This document shows positions 54,461-63,746 of a stretch of DNA of 64,000 nt, piece after piece (the first letter of the stretch is position 1; each line of letters starts with the position of its first letter). Location of the stretch: contig JASHPB010000071.1 in the NCBI GenBank assembly GCA_030038355.1, forward strand, positions 1-64,000. Direction: 5' to 3'. A program made the position numbers and the translations under genes. The notes beneath the pieces are model-generated. The model saw only the letters and a list, made by a program, of their open reading frames with translations, was not told the origin of the DNA and made no database searches. The stretch comes from Candidatus Binataceae bacterium. Lineage in GTDB: Bacteria > Desulfobacterota > Binatia > Binatales > Binataceae.

Positions 54461-56077
54461 TCACCACTCCGGCGGTTTTACCGGGAAACCCTCGTCGCGC
54501 GGCGAAGGCAGTCCGGGCACCTGCGGTTGCAGCAAATCAGGCGTAAGAATCCTGCCCCAGTTGGTCCGATTGGCCATCTCACGCTGCGTGTCGAGCGGCA
54601 CGAAATCGTGGCCCTCGCGGATCTGCCATCCCCCACCCATGGCGCGATAGGTCGCGATCAGGCCAAGGGGAACGTCTCCGGTCGCGATTGCAAGACTGTT
54701 CTGCGCCGCGAGCAGATTCTGCTCGGCTTGAAGCACGGTGGTGAAGTCGGCGGTGCCTTCCTTGTATTGAATCGTCGCGATCTTGAGCGCGCCTTCCGCG
54801 GCCTCGACGGCTTCTTTCAGATACACAACCGCAGCCTTCGAATCGATGAAGGTTGAGAGTCCATTCTCCACTTCCTGTTGCGCCTTCAGCACGGAGTTCT
54901 GATAGTTGATTAGCAGCTCCTGGAACTTCGCATCCTGGAAGCGCACGTTGTTAGTAATCTGTCCGTAGTTGAAAAGATTCCATTGCACGCCGGGCCCAAC
55001 TGAAAATGCCAGACTACTGGCGTTGAACAGACTATCCATTCCGTTACGGCCGATGTTCGACGCTACCGTGTTCACGTTGCCGAGCAGCGTGAACGCAGGA
55101 AGCAGGTCCGCTTTCGCAAAGCCGATTTGCGCGCATTGCGCTGCCGCCTGGAGCTCAGCCTGTCGGATATCGGGGCGCCGGCGGAGCAGGTCTGCGGGAA
55201 TTCCAATCGTCACTCGCACGGGCGCGGTAGGTATCTCCGACGATTTCCCGAGCAGCGCATCAACCTGCCCGGGCGGGAGGCCGAGCAGAACGGCGAGAGC
55301 ATTCTTCTGTTCATTCAGCTGGATTGTGAACTGCGGAACCGTGGCTTCGGTCTCGCCCAGGACGGTCTCTGCCTGGTCAACATCGCGGCCCGTGACGACG
55401 CCGTTTTCGTGGCGCGCATTGACGATCTTGAGGATACCGGCCTGGCGCTCGACGTTGTCGCGCGCGATCTCGAGCTGGGTCTGGAGCGTGCGAATCTGCA
55501 CGTAGGTGCTGGCGACGTCGCCGGTGAGAGTCACCAGCACGTCGTCATAGCCGGCCACCGATGCCAGGTAAGCATCGTCGGCGGATTCGATACCGCGCCG
55601 CAGCTTGCCCCATACGTCGAGTTCCCATGCAGCCTGCGCACCGAACGAGTCGGACCAGAAAGTGTTGCTGATCAGATTGTATGGGACCGAAACCGGTATT
55701 CGGTTATAGCTGAGCGACGCGTTGACCAACTGTTGTTGCGGGAAAAACTCGCCGATCGCGATACCTAGTTGCGCGCGCGCTTCGAGCACGCGGACTCCGG
55801 CCGTTCTTAGTGTAAGGTTCTGCTGATAGGCGAGGTCGATCAGGTGAGTGAGCACCGGGTCGTTGAACGAGGCCCACCAATTCCGGTAGTCCCCATCACC
55901 TTGCGCTATCGAAGTATCTCTGGCCTCGATCCATTTCTGAGCGACGGGAGCCGGAGGACGCTTGAAATCGGGGCCGATCATGCAGCCGACGAGCAGCACC
56001 GGTATAGACAAAAGCGCCAGAATCTGATGTCGCCAGACCTGGCGAGCTTGTTCTGAAAAGTTACCTATCGGGCGCAA
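54461..56077 (-). CDS. Outer-membrane efflux lipoprotein (OprM/NodT family)
   Basis: A 538-residue TolC-like outer membrane factor. Lipobox LLVGC is followed by MIGPDFKRPPAPVAQKW, typical of the OprM/NodT start. Two repeated OEP domains carry the helices of the periplasmic tunnel (for example NLTLRTAGVRVLEARAQLGI and EVENGLSTFIDSKAAVVYL). It completes the tripartite pump and is encoded upstream of the adaptor. The start is a TTG at 56077. Confidence 0.92.
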   Translation of the reverse strand: MRPIGNFSEQARQVWRHQILALLSIPVLLVGCMIGPDFKRPPAPVAQKWIEARDTSIAQGDGDYRNWWASFNDPVLTHLIDLAYQQNLTLRTAGVRVLEARAQLGIAIGEFFPQQQLVNASLSYNRIPVSVPYNLISNTFWSDSFGAQAAWELDVWGKLRRGIESADDAYLASVAGYDDVLVTLTGDVASTYVQIRTLQTQLEIARDNVERQAGILKIVNARHENGVVTGRDVDQAETVLGETEATVPQFTIQLNEQKNALAVLLGLPPGQVDALLGKSSEIPTAPVRVTIGIPADLLRRRPDIRQAELQAAAQCAQIGFAKADLLPAFTLLGNVNTVASNIGRNGMDSLFNASSLAFSVGPGVQWNLFNYGQITNNVRFQDAKFQELLINYQNSVLKAQQEVENGLSTFIDSKAAVVYLKEAVEAAEGALKIATIQYKEGTADFTTVLQAEQNLLAAQNSLAIATGDVPLGLIATYRAMGGGWQIREGHDFVPLDTQREMANRTNWGRILTPDLLQPQVPGLPSPRDEGFPVKPPEW

Positions 56078-56101
56078 CGACTCGATCCGGCGCGCGGCTC
56101 T

Positions 56102-56629
56102 TTAGAAGATCGACCCCGGAACCACGCGCATGAAGTTAACCGGCTGAAGCCTGGAATCCGACGATACTACTCTGAGCGCGCGCTGCTCCTCTGCTTCACT
56201 GGTTACCTGACCCGAGAGAAAAACCTGATTGCCGATTACCTTGGCTTGCAGGCCGGTGAACCCATTCAGCGACAGTGTGTCATTGATTCGCTCTTCTTCC
56301 TCGCTCCAATCTCCTGTCGAAGTGCGCAACGTGTTAACCACTTGCCGAACGCCGGGCACAGCGCCGGCGACACGCTCGGCAAGCTCGCGATCTTTCTTGT
56401 CGAACACCGTGCCGTAGAGAACGATCGTTCCAACCGATGCTGCGTAGCACTTCGCTCCGTTCAGATTGTCATTCTGCGCCAGTGCGGCCCGCACTCGACT
56501 CATCAGCCGTGCAGAGCTATCAGCTCGCGCGGGCGTCGCCATCGCCGCTCCGCAAATCGCGATCAACAGAAGCGCCAGCCGGCGCGCCCTAACCCCCACT
56601 TGCACTCGTTCGGTCATCTGCACTCCCAT
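56102..56629 (-). CDS. Exported BON-domain protein
   Basis: A 175-residue protein with a signal peptide (LALLLIAICGAAMATPARA). Two BON-type modules are recognisable (GTIVLYGTVFDKKDRELAER and VIGNQVFLSGQVTSEAEEQR). BON domains bind membranes and stabilise envelope structures. It lies 25 bases upstream of the outer-membrane factor gene in the efflux operon, so it probably supports assembly or membrane attachment of that system. Confidence 0.85.
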   Translation of the reverse strand: MGVQMTERVQVGVRARRLALLLIAICGAAMATPARADSSARLMSRVRAALAQNDNLNGAKCYAASVGTIVLYGTVFDKKDRELAERVAGAVPGVRQVVNTLRTSTGDWSEEEERINDTLSLNGFTGLQAKVIGNQVFLSGQVTSEAEEQRALRVVSSDSRLQPVNFMRVVPGSIF

Positions 56630-56647
56630 CCCGCGGTCGCTAACCGC

Positions 56648-57442
56648 TCAGGATTGCGGGCTCACGGCGGCTGTAGGAAGGGAAGCTGCGGCGGGCGCCG
56701 CGGTTCCCGATTTGAAAGACACGAGCCGCTCAGAGGTCGTGCCGGCCCACAGGTTCATCGCGCTTTCCGCGTCACCCCATTGCCATTGCGCCGCGGATTT
56801 CAACGACGTTCCGCCCTCGCGTTGATCGATCGCGGCCGCGAGCAACTGGCCGGTTTGTGAGTCAGTGATCTTTCCCGCCGCCTCCGCCGAGCCGACGAAC
56901 GCGTAGCTGCCGGTGGCCATCGATTGCAGCGCGTTGACCAGCCGGAGTTGCGGCACCACCAGGGAGACCGATCGCATGACCGGCGTGGCCGCCTCGGCGT
57001 TGATCAGCGCGACCTGCAGGACCATCACGCCCGGTCCGCCCTGATCGACCAAGGTAAAGTTCTTCTGCAAGTCAGTTTTTAGCTGATTGTAGAAATACGA
57101 CGTCAGCATGTGCTGATCAGCGGGCGAGACACTCGAGTTCTCGGCGTCCCAGAACTCGACTGGCTCGAGCATCACCTTATCGTACTGGTTCCACTGCACG
57201 TTCGGATTGACGTAGACCAGCGCGGCTTGACCTTCCTGTCCCGGCTTGAGCAACGAATAATCGTTGCCGAGGAAGCCGGTCGCGGCTGGGACGACCGTAC
57301 TCTGCCCCTCCATGCGCTGGACTAGATTGGGTGAGGGTTTGGATGTCTCAGAACATCCGGGGATGAGGCCAGCCGCCGTCACCGCGACCACCGCGATCAG
57401 CCCAAAGCCGATCGACGAGCGCCGACCTCTTTTACCGCCCAT
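56648..57442 (-). CDS. DUF3313-type envelope lipoprotein
   Basis: A 264-residue lipoprotein (lipobox IPGC near residue 30) with the DUF3313 pattern: FLGNDYSLLKPGQEGQAALV, then YDKVMLEPVEFWD and YSYFYNQLK-type segments (TSYFYNQLKTDLQKNFTLV). Proteins of this family are envelope-located and often near efflux genes. It is the first gene of the efflux operon. Candidate -35 TTGACT occurs upstream (about 57508). Confidence 0.8.
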   Translation of the reverse strand: MGGKRGRRSSIGFGLIAVVAVTAAGLIPGCSETSKPSPNLVQRMEGQSTVVPAATGFLGNDYSLLKPGQEGQAALVYVNPNVQWNQYDKVMLEPVEFWDAENSSVSPADQHMLTSYFYNQLKTDLQKNFTLVDQGGPGVMVLQVALINAEAATPVMRSVSLVVPQLRLVNALQSMATGSYAFVGSAEAAGKITDSQTGQLLAAAIDQREGGTSLKSAAQWQWGDAESAMNLWAGTTSERLVSFKSGTAAPAAASLPTAAVSPQS

Positions 57443-57544
57443 TTTCGATGCCCCTCTCTGGCTGCGACCGTCAGGATCACCTTCTGCTTATCGCATCGCA
57501 CTCTAGTCAATTTTTCCTACACCGGAAACAGCGGGGGGTGTGTT

Positions 57545-57570
57545 CTGAGGCATTAATTCGTTAACCTCAG
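57545..57570. promoter_or_regulatory. Palindrome between efflux operon and aceE
   Basis: CTGAGG and CCTCAG arms with inner TTAA ... TTAA and a TTCG centre, 26 bases long, 77 bases before the aceE start. Possible operator for aceEF or for the divergent efflux operon. A second hairpin (gccggc ccaga gccggc, 57596-57612) follows. Confidence 0.45.
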
Positions 57571-57646
57571 AATCAGGGCGAATCATTACCTCATCGCCGG
57601 CCCAGAGCCGGCAACGAAACCATAAATTTCGACGGACCGGACTCTG

Positions 57647-60304
57647 ATGGAACCGATTAAAGATGTTGACCCGGAGGAGACTACCGAGTGGCTGGATGCG
57701 CTGGAGGCACTGATTGATGCCGAAGGGATCGATCGCGCCCATTTTCTGCTTGAGAATCTGATTTCGCGAGCCCGCTCGCGCGGGACCTTCCTTCCCTACA
57801 ACGCCAACACTCCATACCTAAACACGATCCCCGTTTCGCAACAGCCGCGCTATCCCGGCGACCGCGAAATCGAGCGCCGCATCAACGCCGCCATCCGCTG
57901 GAATGCGCTCGCGATGGTAGTGCGCGCCAACCAGGAATCGTCCGAGCTAGGCGGGCATATCGCGACCTTTCAGTCGGCGGCCACTCTTTACGATGTGGGA
58001 TTCAGCCACTTCTGGCGCGCGCCCTCGGCTGAGCACGGCGGCGATCTGATCTATTTCCAGGGACATTCGTCGCCGGGCATCTATGCGCGTGCGTTCGTCG
58101 AAGGACGCATCAGCGAAGAGCAGCTGCTTCACTTCCGGCGCGAGGTCGACGGCACAGGCCTGTCCTCATATCCGCATCCATGGCTGATGCCCGAGTTCTG
58201 GCAGTTCCCTACGGTCTCGATGGGCCTCGGCCCGATCATGGCCATCTACCAGGCGCGCTTCATGAAGTATCTCGAGGGGCGCGGGCTCGCGACGATGGGT
58301 GACCGCCACGTCTGGGCGTTCGTCGGAGACGGCGAGATGGACGAGCCCGAATCGCTCGGCGCGATCTCGCTCGCCGCGCGCGAGAAACTCGACAACCTGA
58401 TCTTTGTCGTCAACTGCAACCTGCAGCGGCTCGATGGACCGGTGCGTGGCAACGGCAAGATCATTCAGGAGCTCGAGGCGGACTTCCGCGGCGTCGGCTG
58501 GAACGTGATCAAGGTGCTGTGGGGCAGCAACTGGGACGCGCTGCTCGATCGCGACAAGCTCGGCGTGCTGCGCAAGCGCATGGAAGAAGCCGTGGACGGC
58601 GAGTACCAGGCATTCAAGGCGCGCGACGGCGCATACGTGCGCAAGGAATTCTTCGCCAAGTATCCGGAGCTGCTCGAGATGGTGTCTGGCATGACCGACG
58701 AAGAGGTCTGGCAGCTCCGCCGCGGCGGTCACGATCCGATCAAGGTTTACGCCGCATACCACGCCGCCGTGAATCATCGCGAGCAGCCCACCGTGATCCT
58801 TGCCAAGACGATCAAGGGTTATGGCATGGGCGCGGCCGGCGAAGGCATGAACATCACCCATCAGCAGAAGAAGATGGGGCTTGAGGAGCTCAAGGCGTTT
58901 CGCGACCGCTTCAAGATTCCCGTCTCCGACGACGAAATCGGCGAGGTACCGCTCTATCGTCTCGCCGAGAACGGCGTTGAGCTGAAGTACCTGCGCGAGC
59001 GGCGCGCCGCCCTCGACGGCCATCTGCCGCAGCGGCGGCGCAAATCCGTAGCGCTTGAGATTCCTCCCCTCTCCGCATTCGAGCTGCAACTGAAGGGCAG
59101 CGAGGATCGAGAAAACTCGACCACGATGGCTTTCGTGCGCATCCTCGCCGAGTTGCTACGCCACAAGACGATTGGCGCGCGTATCGTGCCGATCGTGCCC
59201 GACGAGTCGCGCACCTTCGGCATGGAAGGGATGTTCCGTCAACTCGGAATCTTTTCGCAGGTCGGACAACTCTACAAACCGGAGGATGCGGGCCAGCTCA
59301 TGTTCTATCGCGAGCATCAGCACGGCCAGATCCTGCAGGAAGGAATCTGCGAGGCCGGCGCGATGTCATCGTGGATCGCCGCGGCGGCCTCCTACAGCAC
59401 TCACGACCTGCCAATGATCCCGTTTTACATCTTCTATTCGATGTTCGGGTTTCAGCGTGTTGGCGACCTTGCCTGGGCCGCTGGCGATTCACGATGCCGC
59501 GGGTTCCTGCTCGGCGGAACCTCGGGACGCACTACACTCAACGGCGAGGGTCTGCAGCACGCCGACGGTCACAGCCACGTGCTCTCGTCCGTTATTCCGA
59601 ACTGCCTCTCGTATGATCCGACGTTTGGCTACGAAGTTGCCGTGATAATCCACGACGGTCTCCGAAAAATGATCGCCGAGCAGCAGGACGTTTTTTATTA
59701 CATCACGCTGATGAACGAGAACTATCAGCACCCGCCGATGCCGAAGGGCGCCGAAGCGAGCATTCTCAAAGGGATGTACCTCTTCCGCGACGGCCGCAAC
59801 GGCAAGGCGCCGCGCGTGCAACTACTCGGTTCGGGAACGATTCTGCGCGAAGTGATCGCGGCGGCGGATCTCCTGCACGACGACTTCGGCGTCGCCGCCG
59901 ATATCTGGAGTGTGCCGAGCTTCACCGAGCTGCGGCGCGAGGGAATCGAGGTCGAGCGCTGGAACACGCTACATCCGAGCGCCAAGCAACGCCGCAGTTA
60001 TGTCGAGACCTGCCTTGCCGAGCGGCCTGGCCCGGTCGTTGCCTCGACTGATTACATCCGCACTTTCCCCGATCAGATCCGGCCCTTCGTCCCGCGCCGC
60101 TATCGAGTGCTCGGCACCGATGGCTTTGGCCGGAGCGATTATCGCGCGCGACTTCGCAACTTCTTCGAAGTCGATCGCTATTACGTCGCCGTGGCGGCGC
60201 TCAAGGCGCTCGCGGATGACGAGCAGCTTCCGATCTCCAAGGTCGACGCCGCCATCAAGAAGTACCACATCGATACTGAGAAACCGATGCCGACGACTGT
60301 ATGA
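57647..60304 (+). CDS. aceE: Pyruvate dehydrogenase E1 component, homodimeric type
   Basis: An 885-residue thiamin-diphosphate enzyme that decarboxylates pyruvate and acetylates the E2 lipoyl group. The ThDP motif GDGEMDEPESLG is at about residues 226-237, and LIFVVNCNLQRLDGPVRGNG follows, as in AceE. The C-terminal half holds the transketolase-like pyrimidine domain (TTMAFVRILAELLRHKTIG) and the last domain (VYYITL-type YYITLMNENYQHPPMP). The ATG at 57647 gives normal length. It overlaps aceF by four bases. Confidence 0.94.
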   Translation: MEPIKDVDPEETTEWLDALEALIDAEGIDRAHFLLENLISRARSRGTFLPYNANTPYLNTIPVSQQPRYPGDREIERRINAAIRWNALAMVVRANQESSELGGHIATFQSAATLYDVGFSHFWRAPSAEHGGDLIYFQGHSSPGIYARAFVEGRISEEQLLHFRREVDGTGLSSYPHPWLMPEFWQFPTVSMGLGPIMAIYQARFMKYLEGRGLATMGDRHVWAFVGDGEMDEPESLGAISLAAREKLDNLIFVVNCNLQRLDGPVRGNGKIIQELEADFRGVGWNVIKVLWGSNWDALLDRDKLGVLRKRMEEAVDGEYQAFKARDGAYVRKEFFAKYPELLEMVSGMTDEEVWQLRRGGHDPIKVYAAYHAAVNHREQPTVILAKTIKGYGMGAAGEGMNITHQQKKMGLEELKAFRDRFKIPVSDDEIGEVPLYRLAENGVELKYLRERRAALDGHLPQRRRKSVALEIPPLSAFELQLKGSEDRENSTTMAFVRILAELLRHKTIGARIVPIVPDESRTFGMEGMFRQLGIFSQVGQLYKPEDAGQLMFYREHQHGQILQEGICEAGAMSSWIAAAASYSTHDLPMIPFYIFYSMFGFQRVGDLAWAAGDSRCRGFLLGGTSGRTTLNGEGLQHADGHSHVLSSVIPNCLSYDPTFGYEVAVIIHDGLRKMIAEQQDVFYYITLMNENYQHPPMPKGAEASILKGMYLFRDGRNGKAPRVQLLGSGTILREVIAAADLLHDDFGVAADIWSVPSFTELRREGIEVERWNTLHPSAKQRRSYVETCLAERPGPVVASTDYIRTFPDQIRPFVPRRYRVLGTDGFGRSDYRARLRNFFEVDRYYVAVAALKALADDEQLPISKVDAAIKKYHIDTEKPMPTTV

Positions 60305-61680
60305 GCAAGCTCATAAACATCACCCTTCCCGATATCGGCGACTTCCACGACGTCGAAGTCGTAGAAGTGATGGTCAAGCCGGGCGACAAGATCCGCGTGG
60401 ACGATTCGCTGATCACGATCGAATCCGACAAAGCCTCGATGGAAGTGCCATCGACCGCGGACGGCGTGATCAAGGAGCTCAAGGTCAAAGTCGGCGACAA
60501 GGTCTCCGAAGGATCCGCAATAGTCGTGGTCGAGGCGGCCGAAGGCGCGGGCACGCCCGAAGAAGTCGCCGCCAAGCCGCCATCGGTAGCTCCAGTTCCG
60601 GCGCGTGTACCGGCTCCCGCTCCGGCACCGGCATCGTCTCGCCCGGCACGGGCTCCTGCAGCCGCCGCACCGGCGCCTGCGCCGTCACAGGCGCGCGCTG
60701 AATCTGCGGCTGCACCTTCCAGCGCCAAAGTGATCCCGATTCAATCCGCGCCGCAGCCAAGCGAGCCGCCAATCGTCCGCCCGCACGCAAGTCCCGCGGT
60801 GCGCAAGTTCGCGCGCGAACTTGGCGTCGATCTTGCGCAGATTCACGGCACGGGCTTGAGCGGCCGAATCTTCCGCAGCGACGTCGAGCAATTCGTGAAG
60901 GCCGCGATGAAGACGCCGCGCGTCGAGCAGCATCCCGCTGCACCCGGGCTCGACTTGATTGCGTGGCCGAAAGTCGATTTCACCCGTTTCGGCGAGATCG
61001 AAACCCGACCCTTGAACCGCATTCGCCGCCTGTCCAAAACGAATCTCGCGCGCAACTGGGTGATGATTCCGCACGTCACGCAGTTCGACGAGGCCGATGT
61101 CACCGAACTCGAAGCTTTTCGCCACGAGATCAACGCGAAAGCACCCAACAACGGCGTACGCCTCACGCTCCTCGCGTTCGTGCTCAAGGCCCTGGTGCCG
61201 GCGCTGAAGGAATTTCCGGAGTTCAATTCGTCGCTCGAGGGCGACAATCTGATCTTAAAGAAATACTTTCATTTTGCGTTTGCTGCCGACACACCCGAGG
61301 GTCTACTCGTGCCGGTTATTCACGATGTCGACAAGAAAGGCGTGCTTGAGATTGCCGCCGAGACTGCGGCTCTGGCCGCCAGAGCGCGCGAGGGGAAGTT
61401 GCGGCCGGCGGATATCCAGGGTGGATGCATCACGGTGTCGAGCCTCGGTGGAATCGGCGGAACTGCCTTTACCCCAATTATCAACGCGCCGGAAGTCGCG
61501 GTGCTCGGCGTATCGCGCGTCGCGCACAAACCAGTATGGCGGGACGGCGCCTTCGTGCCGCGCCTAATGCTGCCGCTGTCGCTCTCCTACGATCATCGCG
61601 TGATCGACGGCGCCCTCGCCGCCCGCTTCAGCACGTATTTCGGCACGCTGCTCGGAGATATGCGCCGCGCGCTGCTCTGA
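60301..61680 (+). CDS. aceF: Dihydrolipoamide acetyltransferase (E2) of pyruvate dehydrogenase
   Basis: A 459-residue E2 with a single lipoyl domain (lipoylated K44 in ESDKASMEV), an Ala/Pro-rich linker (about 85-150), a peripheral-subunit-binding domain (ASPAVRKFARELGVDLAQIH) and the catalytic domain ending in SYDHRVIDGA (active His near 432). Its ATG overlaps the aceE stop (ATGA), so translation is coupled. The lipoamide dehydrogenase gene is not in the window. Confidence 0.94.
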   Translation: MSKLINITLPDIGDFHDVEVVEVMVKPGDKIRVDDSLITIESDKASMEVPSTADGVIKELKVKVGDKVSEGSAIVVVEAAEGAGTPEEVAAKPPSVAPVPARVPAPAPAPASSRPARAPAAAAPAPAPSQARAESAAAPSSAKVIPIQSAPQPSEPPIVRPHASPAVRKFARELGVDLAQIHGTGLSGRIFRSDVEQFVKAAMKTPRVEQHPAAPGLDLIAWPKVDFTRFGEIETRPLNRIRRLSKTNLARNWVMIPHVTQFDEADVTELEAFRHEINAKAPNNGVRLTLLAFVLKALVPALKEFPEFNSSLEGDNLILKKYFHFAFAADTPEGLLVPVIHDVDKKGVLEIAAETAALAARAREGKLRPADIQGGCITVSSLGGIGGTAFTPIINAPEVAVLGVSRVAHKPVWRDGAFVPRLMLPLSLSYDHRVIDGALAARFSTYFGTLLGDMRRALL

Positions 61681-61783
61681 GCGCCGGTTGATTTGTGCGC
61701 CCGCATTTCAGATAACAAACCCGTCGGCGCCGACTGCGCGGTGGCGCATAATTCGTGAAAAGCGAAAATCGAGGTCGAGGAAC

Positions 61784-62932
61784 ATGGGTGTACTTTCGGG
61801 CTATCGCATCATCGAGTTGGCTGGGATCGGGCCGGGTCCAATGTGCGCGATGCTGTTGTCGGACATGGGCGCCGAGGTGGCGCGAATCGATCGCCTTGCT
61901 GACGCAGGCCTCGGCATCTCAGCGGAAACCAAGTTCAACTTCCTGAATCGCGGCCGCCGCTCGATCGCGCTCGATCTGAAACAGCCTGAGGCAATCGAGA
62001 CTCTGCTCAAGATGGTCGAGCGCGCTGATGCTCTTATCGAGGGCTTTCGTCCCGGCGTCACCGAGCGGCTTGGCCTCGGTCCGGACGTATGCTTGAAGCA
62101 CAACCCACGCCTCGTTTACGGGCGCATGACCGGATGGGGCCAGGAAGGTCCGCTCGCGCAGGCTGCGGGCCACGATATCAACTACATCGCGCTTTCGGGC
62201 GCGCTCGGATCGATCGGCCGCCGCGGTGAAGCCCCGGTGCCGCCGCTCAACCTCGTGGGCGATTTCGGCGGTGGTGCGCTATTCCTCGCACTCGGCGTCG
62301 TTGCGGGACTGCTCGAAGCGCAGAAGTCCGGCAAGGGACAAGTAGTCGATGCGGCCATGGTCGATGGCGCAGCTTCGCTGATGACTGCGATCTACGGGAT
62401 TCGCGCCGCCGGCATCTGGAGCGATAAGCGCGGCGATAATATCCTCGATACCGGTGCGCACTACTACGACGTCTACGAGACCAAAGACGGCGAGTACATT
62501 TCGATCGGGTCGATCGAACCGAAGTTCTACGAAGAGCTGCTTGTGCTGTCCGGTCTCAAGAACGAAGAACTGCCGCGCCAGAACGATCGCGCCAAGTGGC
62601 CCGCGATGAAGGAGCGGGTGCGCGCGCTGTTCAAAACGAAGACCCGCGACCAGTGGTGCAAGATCATGGAGGGCAGCGACGTATGCTTCGCCCCCGTGCT
62701 CAGCATGGACGAGGCGCCGGAGCATCCGCATAATCGCCATCGCGGAACCTTCGTCGAAAGCGGCGGTGTCCGCCAGCCGGGACCCGCGCCTCGCTTCAGC
62801 CGCACTCCGAGCGAGATTCAGCGGCCGCCCGCACGCCCGGGCGAGCATACGGAAGAAGCGCTCAGCGATTGGGGCTTTAGTGCCAATGATCTGGCGCGGC
62901 TCCGCGAATGCGGCGCAATCGCTCGCAAGTGA
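61784..62932 (+). CDS. CaiB/BaiF-family CoA transferase, alpha-methylacyl-CoA racemase-like
   Basis: A 382-residue protein of the type III CoA transferase family. The sequence follows the racemase branch: GYRIIELAGIGPGPMCAMLL at the N-terminus, RGRRSIALDLK, GHDINYIALSGALGSIG with a conserved Asp, and GAHYYDVYETKDGEYISIGS with a Glu (catalytic pair in the Mycobacterium racemase). It epimerises 2-methyl-branched acyl-CoA esters, for example in sterol or branched-chain breakdown. The ATG at 61784 follows a GAGGTCGAGG site. It is transcribed after aceEF. Confidence 0.85.
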   Translation: MGVLSGYRIIELAGIGPGPMCAMLLSDMGAEVARIDRLADAGLGISAETKFNFLNRGRRSIALDLKQPEAIETLLKMVERADALIEGFRPGVTERLGLGPDVCLKHNPRLVYGRMTGWGQEGPLAQAAGHDINYIALSGALGSIGRRGEAPVPPLNLVGDFGGGALFLALGVVAGLLEAQKSGKGQVVDAAMVDGAASLMTAIYGIRAAGIWSDKRGDNILDTGAHYYDVYETKDGEYISIGSIEPKFYEELLVLSGLKNEELPRQNDRAKWPAMKERVRALFKTKTRDQWCKIMEGSDVCFAPVLSMDEAPEHPHNRHRGTFVESGGVRQPGPAPRFSRTPSEIQRPPARPGEHTEEALSDWGFSANDLARLRECGAIARK

Positions 62933-63113
62933 GCTAGCTTCTTTCGCCTTCGTTAGCAGTTCGAATTCTTCTCGCGCACATTCGCGTATAAACGCATGCT
63001 ATCTTTGCGCGCGCGAATTAGCGCCACTCTGCGGCTTCGCTATCCTCAGACTCGGAGCCGTGTTGTGCTTCGGCTCAGGCACTAAAATGCAACTTCGGCT
63101 GAGGTTCTCATTC

Positions 63114-63731
63114 ATGAGACTGCTAGTGGTTTTAATCTCCTCGCTCGGACTCGCCGGATGCGCGGCGCTTGCAGCCGGCGGCGGCGCCGCGCCTACCTCT
63201 GCTTCCGATGCCGAGACCGCAGCGTCCACGGTTTCAGCGATGCCGAAGCCTTCGGCTTTTGACTACGTCGCCAAATCGGAAACCGAGGTCAAGTTCGTAA
63301 ACCCCGCTTCATTGCTGACGAACAGCTCGCGCATCGATGCCAAAGTGATTGAGGAACAATGCCGGTTCCACAGCGCAGATCCGCTGTTTTTCATACCCAA
63401 TGCCAAATCCGAGGGCGCGTGGACTTTTGCCGGCCGCATGAACGAGGACGGAACCTTCCAGGCCCTCGATTACCAGAGCATCTTTTCTCTCGGTATTGGA
63501 GAGGGCGCGCAACAAGTCGGCACCTGGCCGATCAAGATGGTGCCGCTCAGTGACTTTCCCGACGAGTATCTCCAGGATCGGATGGCGGTTGTGGCGACAG
63601 ACAAAATCGATGGCGCCTATCAACATGACCTAACCGCTCGCTATATCGCCAACTCCCAGCGTCTGGAGCAGCGCGTCGCCGAGCTCGAGCAGGCTTACAA
63701 TCCGCAAGAGGAGTGCGTGGGGCGCAAATAG
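63114..63731 (+). CDS. Lipoprotein of unknown function
   Basis: A 205-residue lipoprotein (MRLLVVLISSLGLAGC, lipobox LAGC). The mature part includes SAFDYVAKSETEVKFVNPAS, then MVPLSDFPDEYLQDRMAVVA and a C-terminal coiled segment (QRLEQRVAELEQAYNP). A GAGG site precedes the ATG at 63114 by 9 bases; an in-frame ATG at 63087 is the alternative. No family is recognised. Confidence 0.75.
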   Translation: MRLLVVLISSLGLAGCAALAAGGGAAPTSASDAETAASTVSAMPKPSAFDYVAKSETEVKFVNPASLLTNSSRIDAKVIEEQCRFHSADPLFFIPNAKSEGAWTFAGRMNEDGTFQALDYQSIFSLGIGEGAQQVGTWPIKMVPLSDFPDEYLQDRMAVVATDKIDGAYQHDLTARYIANSQRLEQRVAELEQAYNPQEECVGRK

Positions 63732-63746
63732 CTAGGAACGAGGTGA

